Source: Pseudomonas atagonensis (lineage in GTDB: Bacteria > Pseudomonadota > Gammaproteobacteria > Pseudomonadales > Pseudomonadaceae). Taken from it: a stretch of 64,000 bases of DNA. The notes below the pieces were generated by a model, which did no database searches, had not been told where the DNA came from, and saw only the letters and a list, made by a program, of their open reading frames with translations. Every line of letters begins with the position of its first letter. The first letter of the stretch is position 1. Positions 35,004-42,674 of this stretch are shown here, in pieces. A program made the translations under genes and the position numbers. The DNA lies in assembly GCF_011369485.1 (NCBI RefSeq), contig NZ_VXCA01000012.1, positions 1-64,000 of the forward strand, read 5' to 3'.

Positions 35004-36299
35004 TTAATGAGCCGTCGCGGGACGTGCAACGACGGCTTTGGCGACGACGCGATCACTGGCGCCGGGCTTGAGAAAAATCGTCAGCACCACCGACAGCAGC
35101 AGCGCGCCGCTCATCAGCAGATACGAAGCACCGGGCGATCCGGTGGAACTGTTCAGATAACCGACCAGGTACGAGCCGCCGAACGAGCCGAGCGCGCCCA
35201 TGCTGTTGATCAATGCCATCGCGCCACCCGCCACGTTCGCCGGAAGAATCTCCGGGACGATGGCAAAAAACGGCCCGTAAGGCGCGTACATGCAGGCGCC
35301 GGCAATCACCAGCAGCGTGTACGACCACCAGAAATGCTCGGCGCCGAGGGCGTAAGACCCGTAAAACGCAATCGAGGCGATCAACAGCGGTGGCCAGACG
35401 AAACGTTTACGTTTTTGCAGTTTGTCCGAACCCCACGACACCGCGAGCATGCCGATCACCGCCGCCAGATACGGCAGGGCCGAGAGCCAGCCAGCCTCGA
35501 TCATGTCCATTTGCGCGCCGGCCTTGAGAATCGACGGCAGCCACAGGACGAAGCCGTAAACGCCGATGCTCCAGCAGAAAAACTGCAGCGCCAGAATGAT
35601 CACCTTCGGCGAACGGAACGCCTCGGCGTAGTTCTTCACCGCTTTGATGCCGACCTGTTCGGCCGCCAGTGCGCTTTCCAGATCCTGCTTTTCCTGCGTG
35701 CTCAGCCACTTGGCCTGGGACGGACGATCATCGGCCAGTTTCCACCAGATAAAGGCCCAGAGCACCGCCGGCAGACCTTCGATGATGAACATCCAGCGCC
35801 AGCTGAAATGCTGCACCAGATAGCCCGAAACCACCGACATCCAGAGCATGGTTACCGGGTTGCCGAGGATCAGAAAAGTATTCGCCCGCGAGCGTTCGGC
35901 GCGGGTGAACCAGTGGCACAGGTAGACCAGCATCGCCGGCATCACCGCGGCTTCAACCACGCCGAGCATGAAACGGATGACGATCAGCCAGTAGGCGTTG
36001 GAGACCACGCCGGTCAGCGTGGCGAGGCCGCCCCAGAGGATCAGGCTGACGAAGATCAGTTTCTTCACGCTGTGCTTTTGCGCGTAGATCGCACCGGGCA
36101 CCTGGAAGAAAAAGTAGCCGAGGAAGAACAGCGCTCCGAGCAGCGAGGACAGGCCCGGGGTGATCATCAGGTCGGCGGCCATGCCGGACGCGGCGGCGAA
36201 GCCGTAGTTGGCGCGATCCAGATACGCCAGGCTGTAGGTGATGAACACGATGGGCATGATGTACCACCAGCGGCGGGTGGCGAGGGTTGCGGTTTTCAT
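35004..36299 (-). CDS. kguT: 2-ketogluconate transporter KguT (MFS)
   Basis: A 431-residue MFS permease with twelve predicted helices of the ACS family (MKTATLATRRWWYIMPIVFI, TYSLAYLDRANYGFAAASGM, LGVVEAAVMPAMLVYLCHWF). Helix-rich second half includes WSIGVYGFVLWLPSILKAGA and GGAMALINSMGALGSFGGSY. In Pseudomonas this position in the kgu operon belongs to the transporter that brings 2-ketogluconate across the inner membrane after periplasmic oxidation of glucose. It lies 56 bp after kguK and 16 bp before kguD on the same strand. Confidence 0.9.
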   Translation of the reverse strand: MKTATLATRRWWYIMPIVFITYSLAYLDRANYGFAAASGMAADLMITPGLSSLLGALFFLGYFFFQVPGAIYAQKHSVKKLIFVSLILWGGLATLTGVVSNAYWLIVIRFMLGVVEAAVMPAMLVYLCHWFTRAERSRANTFLILGNPVTMLWMSVVSGYLVQHFSWRWMFIIEGLPAVLWAFIWWKLADDRPSQAKWLSTQEKQDLESALAAEQVGIKAVKNYAEAFRSPKVIILALQFFCWSIGVYGFVLWLPSILKAGAQMDMIEAGWLSALPYLAAVIGMLAVSWGSDKLQKRKRFVWPPLLIASIAFYGSYALGAEHFWWSYTLLVIAGACMYAPYGPFFAIVPEILPANVAGGAMALINSMGALGSFGGSYLVGYLNSSTGSPGASYLLMSGALLLSVVLTIFLKPGASDRVVAKAVVARPATAH

Positions 36300-36355
36300 G
36301 GTCTTGCTCCTGAGCTTGTTGTTTTTGTCGCAGCAGGGTTCAGATTTGGGAGTGA

Positions 36356-37390
36356 CTATGCGGGCCTATTCGCGAGCAAGCCCGCTCCCACATTGGTACG
36401 CGTTGCAAGTGTGGGAGCGGCGGTGCGACGATTCGACTTGCTCGCGAAGGCGGCCTCGAATTCAGCCGAGAGTTCAGTCCGGGTCGGCAATCCCTCCATA
36501 TCCCCGCGACTCTGCACCGCACGACTGCCAATCCAGTTCGCCCGCTGCACCGCCTCGGGGAAGCTCTGGTGCTCCAGCAGGGCGCTGATCATCCCCACCG
36601 CAAAGCCATCCCCCGCGCCAACGGTATCGACGACGTTGGCCACCGGTACCCCAGCGACAAAACCCTGATCCAGTTGCGTGCGGTAATAGGCGCCTTGCGG
36701 CCCGAGTTTGATTGCCACGGCTTCGGCGCCCTGGTCGAGATAGAACGCGGCAATGTCCGCCGGATCTTCAAACCCGGTCAGCAAGCGACCTTCGCTCAAC
36801 CCCGGCAACACCCAGTGGGCGAGGGCGGCGAGGCGATTGACCTCGCGGATCATTTCGCGCTCGCTGGCCCACAGGCTCGGGCGCAGGTTCGGGTCGAAGG
36901 ACACGCTGTGCCCGGCGTGGCGCATGCGGGTCATCAGCTCGAACGACATCTCCCGCGCCGTCGCCGACAGCGCGGGCGGAATGCCGGTGGCGTGCAGGTG
37001 CCGGGCGTTGAGCAATTCCGGCTTGATCGATTGTGGCGAGAGATGGCTGGCCGCCGAGCCCCGGCGGAAGTACTCGACCTGTGGATCGCTGCCATCGTCG
37101 TTACGGGATTTGAACTGGAAACCGGTTGGATGACGGCTATCGACGTCGACATGGCTGCAATCCAGACCTTCCTTGATTAGGGTCTCGACGACAAAACGGC
37201 CGAGGGAATCGCTGCCAACGCGGCTCAACCATGCGACGTTGAAACCCAGCCGCGAGAGACCGATCGCCACGTTGCTGTCGGCACCGGCAATGCGCTTGTG
37301 GAATTGCTCGACCGTGGCCAGATCGCCGCATTGTTCAGCGACCAGCATCGCCATGGTTTCGCCGAACGACAGAATATCGATCTCAGACAT
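36356..37390 (-). CDS. kguK: 2-ketogluconate kinase KguK (PfkB family), REPIN-extended C-terminus
   Basis: KguK phosphorylates 2-ketogluconate at C6. The 344-residue PfkB-family kinase begins MSEIDILSFGETMAMLVAEQ. It has the sugar-binding GADSNVAIGLSRLGFNVAWL and the ATP/anion-hole motif VDTVGAGDGFAVGMISALLE with catalytic Asp. The last 30 or so residues (from about 312, including AAFASKSNRRTAAPTLATRT) are translated from a REPIN that overlaps the gene's 3' end, so the ancestral protein probably stopped near residue 312-320. Its start overlaps the kguE stop by 8 bases. Confidence 0.9.
   Translation of the reverse strand: MSEIDILSFGETMAMLVAEQCGDLATVEQFHKRIAGADSNVAIGLSRLGFNVAWLSRVGSDSLGRFVVETLIKEGLDCSHVDVDSRHPTGFQFKSRNDDGSDPQVEYFRRGSAASHLSPQSIKPELLNARHLHATGIPPALSATAREMSFELMTRMRHAGHSVSFDPNLRPSLWASEREMIREVNRLAALAHWVLPGLSEGRLLTGFEDPADIAAFYLDQGAEAVAIKLGPQGAYYRTQLDQGFVAGVPVANVVDTVGAGDGFAVGMISALLEHQSFPEAVQRANWIGSRAVQSRGDMEGLPTRTELSAEFEAAFASKSNRRTAAPTLATRTNVGAGLLANRPA
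36369..36455. repeat. REPIN overlapping the 3' end of kguK
   Basis: GCGAGCAAGCCCGCTCCCAC, a spacer, and a mirrored GTGGGAGCGGCGGTGCGACG ... CTTGCTCGCGAAGG form an inverted pair; the second copy has a variant centre. Most of it lies inside the kguK reading frame and supplies the last codons and the stop region. Confidence 0.85.
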
Positions 37391-38165
37391 GAGCTGGCTC
37401 CAGACGGGATTGGCCGAGACGGGCGAGGGCGGCGACGTGCTCCGTGGTCAACTCGACCAGGTCAGCGCCCTGCAATGGATACTCGGCGGCGCGCATAACG
37501 CCTTGGGCCATGTGCCGCAGCAGTTGTTCCCACAGATGCAGGTCGCTGACAGCGGGCGGCACTGCGACCAGTTTGCCGTCGGCACGGCGCGCCACGGCTT
37601 TGCAATGCACATAGCCGACGTGGCGGCCGAGCAGGCGGGCGGCGTTGGCGGCGGACTGGTCTTGCCACTGCCAGTTGCCGATGTCGAAGGTCATTTTGAT
37701 CGGCAGATTATGTTGCTCGACAGCGGCGAAGAAACGCTGAAACGGCTCGATACGCCCGCCGTGCAGGGTCTGGTCGTTTTCCACCAGCAGTTGCACCGGG
37801 CTGTTACCGATCAGTTGCTTGAGCACCGACAGATCACAATTGTCGGTGAAGTAGCCGAGGGAGACTTTCAGCCACTTCGAACCGAACGCCTCGGCCTGTT
37901 GCAGGGCGGTGATCAATTCAGCATTGGGCCGTGACTGGCCGGCGAGCCACAGTTCGGTCGGCGAGGAATAGATGCTTTGCAGCCCCTGAGCGGCGGTGGC
38001 GGCGCTCAACTGCGCGGGGACTTCGCGAGTCAGCAGCTCTTCGCGCCATTCGATGCGATCAGCGCCTGCAGCGGCCAGCACGTCGATAAAGAAATCTTGA
38101 CCACGCTGACGCACAAGCTCGGCGCCGTAGCTGGACAGGCTGATGGAAACGGCAGGTTTATTCAT
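37383..38165 (-). CDS. kguE: KguE, sugar phosphate isomerase/epimerase-like TIM barrel
   Basis: A 260-residue AP-endonuclease-2-type TIM barrel (MNKPAVSISLSSYGAELVRQ, ADRIEWREELLT, LLVENDQTLHGGRIEPFQRF, MTFDIGNWQWQDQS, YVHCKAVARRADGK). Acidic and His residues at metal positions (Glu in EWREE, Glu in VENDQ, Asp in FDIGNW, His in YVHCK) suggest a divalent-metal isomerase. KguE is the first gene of the 2-ketogluconate operon; its exact reaction is not settled. A PtxS operator lies 13 bp upstream of the ATG, so PtxS represses the operon here. Confidence 0.85.
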   Translation of the reverse strand: MNKPAVSISLSSYGAELVRQRGQDFFIDVLAAAGADRIEWREELLTREVPAQLSAATAAQGLQSIYSSPTELWLAGQSRPNAELITALQQAEAFGSKWLKVSLGYFTDNCDLSVLKQLIGNSPVQLLVENDQTLHGGRIEPFQRFFAAVEQHNLPIKMTFDIGNWQWQDQSAANAARLLGRHVGYVHCKAVARRADGKLVAVPPAVSDLHLWEQLLRHMAQGVMRAAEYPLQGADLVELTTEHVAALARLGQSRLEPAHV

Positions 38166-38178
38166 TGTTATTGACCTC

Positions 38179-38192
38179 TGAAACCGGTTTCA
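38179..38192. promoter_or_regulatory. PtxS operator of kguEKTD
   Basis: TGAAACCGGTTTCA, a perfect 14-bp palindrome, is the known PtxS recognition sequence. It lies 13 bp before the kguE start. PtxS should repress here and let go on binding 2-ketogluconate. Confidence 0.9.
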
Positions 38193-38241
38193 TTTTTGTT
38201 CAAAAAAATAGCGGTGAAATCTGCACTGTTCTTTTTGGCCC

Positions 38242-38335
38242 CATCGCTGGCAAGCCAGCTCCCACAGTTGCAGGGGCGATCGCAACCCTTGAGTGCACCC
38301 GAATACCTGTGGGAGCGGGCTTGCCCGCGAAGAGG
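38242..38335. repeat. REPIN between ptxS and kguE
   Basis: TCGCTGGCAAGCCAGCTCCC at the left and GTGGGAGCGGGCTTGCCCGC at the right form an inverted pair of two slightly different REP types. It separates the ptxS stop from the kguE promoter and operator. Confidence 0.85.
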
Positions 38336-38340
38336 CCGGA

Positions 38341-39369
38341 TCAGTCACCACGAAATCCATGGGTCGAACCACGCTCGACCAAGACGGGCGCAAAATCCAC
38401 GTTGCGCGCCGCCTCAGCGTCGCCACGCAATCGCTTGAGCAAACACTCGAACGCCCGCGCGCCGATCGCCTCGGTCGGCTGGGCGAGGGCGGTTATCCCG
38501 CTGCCGACCAATGGATACCAATCCAGATCATCCAGCGCGATCAGACCGACATCCTCAAATAGCCGACAACCGATCTCGCGCAACGCTCGCGTGCAGGTCA
38601 ATGCCGCGACGCCGTTGGCGCAGAACAGTGCTTTGGGGCCATCAGCCGGCGTGTTCAGGAAGTGTTCAACGTGCTGCGCGAATGCGTCGCCGGTTTCCAG
38701 CACCGAGCCGGTCAACTCAGGGCGCTGCGCAATCTGTGCCTGAAAGCTGGCGACCCGTTCGATCCGCGAACTGGTGCCGTCATAGGGTTCGGTGACCAGC
38801 AACACGTTGCGATAACCGCGACGTTCGAGGTGGGCGAGCGCCATTTCTACGGCTTGCGGGTTGTTCAGGCCGACCATATCGCTGTCCAGTCCTTCGACCT
38901 TGCGGTCCACCAGCACCAGCGGCATTTCCCGTTTCAACTCGTCCAGTTCAGCCCGGTGATGACCGAGGGTGTTCACGATAAGCCCTTCGATGTTGTACGA
39001 GCGCAGCAATGCCAGGTGTTGGCGCTCCTGCTCGTCATCGCGGTCGGTGTTGCACACCACCAGGCTGTATCCGTGGGCACGGCACGCGGTTTCCACGCCG
39101 TGCATCACGGCAATCGAATAAGGGTTGCGGATATCGGCCACCAGCATGCCGATCAAGCGGGTACGGCCGCGTTTCAGGCCGCGAGCCATTTGATTGGGGC
39201 GATAGCCGAGTTCGGCAATCGCCTGTTCGATGCGTCGGGCAATGGCATCGGAGAGCAGCGCGCGGTCATCGCCGATAAAGCGCGAAACGCTGGCCTTGGA
39301 TACACCAGCGTGTTCGGCGACGTCGAGCATGGTGACGCGGCTGCGCTGGGCGGCGGAGAAGTCGTTCAT
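38341..39369 (-). CDS. ptxS: LacI-family repressor PtxS
   Basis: PtxS represses the kgu operon and its own gene and responds to 2-ketogluconate. The 342-residue protein has the LacI helix-turn-helix at the N-terminus (VTMLDVAEHAGVSKASVSRF, RIEQAIAELGYRPNQMARGL). The periplasmic-binding-protein-like core follows (RTRLIGMLVADIRNPYSIAV, NIEGLIVNTLGHHRAELDEL, VGLIALDDLDWYPLVGSGIT). Two copies of the TGAAACCGGTTTCA operator flank the gene: one before ptxS itself and one before kguE. Confidence 0.92.
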   Translation of the reverse strand: MNDFSAAQRSRVTMLDVAEHAGVSKASVSRFIGDDRALLSDAIARRIEQAIAELGYRPNQMARGLKRGRTRLIGMLVADIRNPYSIAVMHGVETACRAHGYSLVVCNTDRDDEQERQHLALLRSYNIEGLIVNTLGHHRAELDELKREMPLVLVDRKVEGLDSDMVGLNNPQAVEMALAHLERRGYRNVLLVTEPYDGTSSRIERVASFQAQIAQRPELTGSVLETGDAFAQHVEHFLNTPADGPKALFCANGVAALTCTRALREIGCRLFEDVGLIALDDLDWYPLVGSGITALAQPTEAIGARAFECLLKRLRGDAEAARNVDFAPVLVERGSTHGFRGD

Positions 39370-39409
39370 GGCTTGAGGTTTCTTTTTGTTGGATGAGTTT
39401 CAAATGGTC

Positions 39410-39423
39410 TGAAACCGGTTTCA
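39410..39423. promoter_or_regulatory. PtxS operator upstream of ptxS
   Basis: A second exact TGAAACCGGTTTCA palindrome lies 40 bp upstream of the ptxS start, consistent with autorepression. Confidence 0.88.
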
Positions 39424-39513
39424 GATAACACTACTGTCGGGGGCCTCGTCAAGCGGACTTCGCGGTAGAGAATGTCACGCAACGCTTGAATACCCGACGA
39501 ACGGTCGCCTTAC

Positions 39514-39529
39514 CTGTCAGATCTGACAG
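39514..39529. promoter_or_regulatory. 16-bp perfect palindrome upstream of the beta-module gene
   Basis: CTGTCAGATCTGACAG is perfectly symmetric and stands about 90 bp before the start of the 937-residue gene. It is flanked by CC and a near-symmetric AGG. It is not the PtxS site. It may be an operator for the island gene; no regulator gene is adjacent. The rest of 39424-39620 shows no gene. Confidence 0.4.
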
Positions 39530-39620
39530 TAGGCAGGTGCGATGACCGAGCGCTTAATTCTCCTATGACCAATAGAGAAGTTTCTACGCGGTTCTCTCGA
39601 CACTAAATGGGCGAAAAGTG

Positions 39621-42434
39621 ATGGCAGCGAAGAAGTTATTTGGAGAACATGCGGGTACATTGGCGGAGCGGCTTTCAGTCGAAGGCGTCGACGACAATGA
39701 CCAGGAAGGACATGTTCCCCTCGACATTCTGCGCGACGGTACTCGCATTAAAATTCGTTACTGGGATAGCCCTGTAGTCAATGATGAACTTTGGATATCA
39801 CTCATTCGAAACGGCGTTGAACAAAGGCTTTACACCGAATTTCTAAGTCCGCCGCAACCAGATTTTTTATACTTTCCGTTGACGCCGAAGCATCTGGAAA
39901 ATGATGGCGTTGTATTCTTGACTTATAAAATATGGAAAGGGTCAGGGGGTAATCCGGATCCTTCGCCTGACAGAAAACTGACTATTGATCACAGCCTACC
40001 TCTTGGCCTTGAGGAGGCAAACTTTCCCCATGCCACGATTTGGGGATATCTGAATAACAAGACGGTTCCGCCAATAACTTCCGGGGCAACTGTTGCCATT
40101 CCTGCTTCAAAGGGTGTCGCCTTGCCTGGCGACATGGCCAAAGTGCATTGGCTGGGTTATTTGAGCCTGAATGGGAGTGGCAATCCTGTTGAAAGTACTC
40201 GCGGGACTTTTGACAAGATATTGCGACGGTCGGATATAAATAATGGATATAAACTGGTTGTGCCGTTCGAACCCCATATTAAGCCTCTTCCTGATAATGA
40301 TTCAGCGCTTGTTTATTGGCAGTTGTTTAGAAATAACCGGCTGGTCGGTCAGTCAAAGAAAAACTTGCTAAAGATAGACAGAGTCACACCCGGCGAAAGT
40401 GGCCTTTCTGGCCTGAGTACACAAGGAGAAACGAAGATGGCACTTAAAGTATTACCCCCAAAATCAAGAGGATTTTCCGCTGGTATCAAAGAGAATGGTC
40501 CTTTCTCGGTCATTACTATAGATACGCTTGTGGATAATCTAATCGCCAAGAGCGTACTGGACAGTGGGACTGTCAGTGTTATTCTTGATCGTACCCCTGA
40601 TGAACTGGATGGGGATGAACTCGATGTGCTACTGGCAGTTAAAGGCGAAACTTTGAAATCGATTGCTACGATCGAACTTGGCCCTATTGCTGATAGACCT
40701 GCAGGCAAAATTCCATTATCGATCCCTGCTAGCCATTTTACCGAACTGCCAAAACCCGCTGGCCCTACAGGGTATCAAATACAGATCAAAGTCTACAAAG
40801 GCGGTGGTGGTATTGAGGATCCCTCTAATATTATTGACGTCCTCATCGATCAGACCGCGCCTTTCAGTACAAAAGATCCACGCAGAGAAGAAAAGCCTAC
40901 TCCGCCTCCCGTATTTGTTAATAAGCCTGCTGATCCGCAGGTTACTGTCAATGAAGCATGGATGGCTGCAAACGCTAATGTAAATCTCACTGTGAATGTC
41001 GGTTACGACGAGCGTCGTCCTGACGATGAGATCCAAGTGTCGCTACGGGCCGGTAGCCAGTCGGTTGAGGTCTACTACGATACCGTACCCAATAATGGTG
41101 CAATTACGTTTCCGAATAGTGAGCTACGCAAGTTTCCTCCCAAAGGGCGCGTCAATATCGTTCAACGGTATTACGACGTTGTAGGTAACCCTAGCCTGGT
41201 GTCCGCGCCGGCGCCCTTTTTGACGTTGAACCTCGCACAAAAACCTATATTGAATAAAGCTCCGCTGGTGCCAAAAACCGATCCGAACTACAGCAAATCG
41301 CTATATCTGGATGATGTGGCCGGCGGAATTTCTGCCATCGTGGAAAGTGCCTCCATCGACAGCGCGGAGGCAGGCGACGAGATCTTCTTGACTATTGAGG
41401 ATGCTGACGACGCGACTCTTTTCAAGGAGCTGGATCCACAAACCTGGACGGGTGGGAATCTGACGTTCGATCTTTCTTACGATGACCTTGCTAAGATATT
41501 CGACAAAGCCGATGAACCAAAGCGCATCATGATCAAGTCCACGATCACTCGTACCGGGATGACGCCGGATGTTGAGTCACCAGATGCTATCTTCATACTG
41601 GCATTTGACCACGCCGGCCCGGAAAATCCGGATCTTCCGGACTTGACCAATCGAAATATGGAGTTGCCGGTGGTTACTGGCGCCTCCGGCACTGTTAACA
41701 GTTTGCTGCCCGGTGATCGTGATAAACCTGCTACATTCAAAGTGAAATTCAAACTCGCTGATCCACCGATTACTCCGGACCAGACGGCGAAGTGCTATAT
41801 CAATGAAGTGGCTCTCGACGACTATGCTCCATTCGTAGACGAAACGGAGTTTGAAGTTCCAATTCCAGCTCGCATAGTTGCCGGTCTTACCACTCCAAGT
41901 GTCAAGGCTCGTTGGACAATTCAGAAATCAGGCGACGACAAAAATATCATGCGGTCTAGGGAAGAAACGGTGCTGGTGGCAGGACCCTCCATTCCTTTAC
42001 CCCTGCCGACGGTCAGGATCCGTAATGAGATTAAGCGTCCTTTCGTTGAATGTTTTGCGATGGACAGCCCGACCAAGGAATACAATCTGGGCCTGGAAAT
42101 TCCGAAGACCCCACTGTTGCCGCCTGGTAAAACGATCAAAGTGTTTTTTGAAGCGCACAGGAATTCGACAGGAACTGATTTAATTCCCAATACACGCGTT
42201 TCTGCAGATTACATTATTAAAGCTGCCGACGTGCCTGATTTTGCGCTAACGGGTACTAATCCTGCGATATTCAAGCTCGCGCAACCCTTTAAAGGAGCGG
42301 TATCTTACGCCAAGTATTGGTATACAACGGATATCAATGGTGAGCAAAGCTCTGTGCCTTTCGTCAGGGAGATCGATACGATCAGTACAAGTAGAAATTA
42401 TTGCGACGGCACTGCAGCTCCAGCCGCGCCTTAA
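39621..42434 (+). CDS. Unknown 937-residue protein of about seven beta-rich (Ig-like) modules
   Basis: No function is recognised. The protein (MAAKKLFGEHAGTLAERLSV) has no signal peptide or membrane helix. It is built from about seven modules of 110-150 residues, each opening with a short strand and a W/D-rich turn, then a strand ending in a P-I-P or F-P-L pattern, and closing with an alternating strand such as VVFLTYKIWKGS or ALVYWQLFRNN. Examples of the recurring middle are IPLSIPASHFTELP, EFEVPIPARIVAGL, LTFDLSYDDLAKIF and ITFPNSELRKF. Base composition is much lower in G+C than the neighbours (26 of 60 at 40501-40560). The frame also opens with GTG three bases earlier. An autotransporter gene follows after a terminator. 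It may be a secreted or surface protein using another export route, but this is inference. Confidence 0.6.
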   Translation: MAAKKLFGEHAGTLAERLSVEGVDDNDQEGHVPLDILRDGTRIKIRYWDSPVVNDELWISLIRNGVEQRLYTEFLSPPQPDFLYFPLTPKHLENDGVVFLTYKIWKGSGGNPDPSPDRKLTIDHSLPLGLEEANFPHATIWGYLNNKTVPPITSGATVAIPASKGVALPGDMAKVHWLGYLSLNGSGNPVESTRGTFDKILRRSDINNGYKLVVPFEPHIKPLPDNDSALVYWQLFRNNRLVGQSKKNLLKIDRVTPGESGLSGLSTQGETKMALKVLPPKSRGFSAGIKENGPFSVITIDTLVDNLIAKSVLDSGTVSVILDRTPDELDGDELDVLLAVKGETLKSIATIELGPIADRPAGKIPLSIPASHFTELPKPAGPTGYQIQIKVYKGGGGIEDPSNIIDVLIDQTAPFSTKDPRREEKPTPPPVFVNKPADPQVTVNEAWMAANANVNLTVNVGYDERRPDDEIQVSLRAGSQSVEVYYDTVPNNGAITFPNSELRKFPPKGRVNIVQRYYDVVGNPSLVSAPAPFLTLNLAQKPILNKAPLVPKTDPNYSKSLYLDDVAGGISAIVESASIDSAEAGDEIFLTIEDADDATLFKELDPQTWTGGNLTFDLSYDDLAKIFDKADEPKRIMIKSTITRTGMTPDVESPDAIFILAFDHAGPENPDLPDLTNRNMELPVVTGASGTVNSLLPGDRDKPATFKVKFKLADPPITPDQTAKCYINEVALDDYAPFVDETEFEVPIPARIVAGLTTPSVKARWTIQKSGDDKNIMRSREETVLVAGPSIPLPLPTVRIRNEIKRPFVECFAMDSPTKEYNLGLEIPKTPLLPPGKTIKVFFEAHRNSTGTDLIPNTRVSADYIIKAADVPDFALTGTNPAIFKLAQPFKGAVSYAKYWYTTDINGEQSSVPFVREIDTISTSRNYCDGTAAPAAP

Positions 42435-42459
42435 TTAGTCAATGGATATAAGTGTTTAT

Positions 42460-42499
42460 GCCGCAAGTGGGCTCTACTGTCCTTCTTGCGGCTTTTTTT
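42460..42499 (+). terminator. Intrinsic terminator after the beta-module gene
   Basis: GCCGCAAG and CTTGCGGC form an 8-bp stem around a 17-base loop, followed by seven T. It separates the gene from the autotransporter, so they are distinct transcription units. The rest of 42435-42674 holds the autotransporter promoter region and no gene. Confidence 0.8.
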
Positions 42500-42674
42500 A
42501 GACTCTGGAAGATCAGGCCGTCATGAACCCTACCATCGAGGCCAATTCCTCAAGCAAAGAAGACTTTTCCTACATAAGTCTTTCGCTTTTCTCATTAGGC
42601 TGTCGGACGTTTTTGGCAAGCTTTGATTTTGCCAGTAACCGGCTTCAGTAATTTGTGCACTCGAGGAAGTCTCT

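Noticed and set aside
34752..36668. A 638-codon plus-strand open frame across kguD, kguT and kguK
   Set aside because: It crosses three well-recognised genes on the other strand and has no ribosome site or domain.
22186..38335. Repeated palindromes considered as a CRISPR array
   Set aside because: Copies are inverted pairs scattered kilobases apart between genes, with no regular spacers and no cas genes; they are REPINs.
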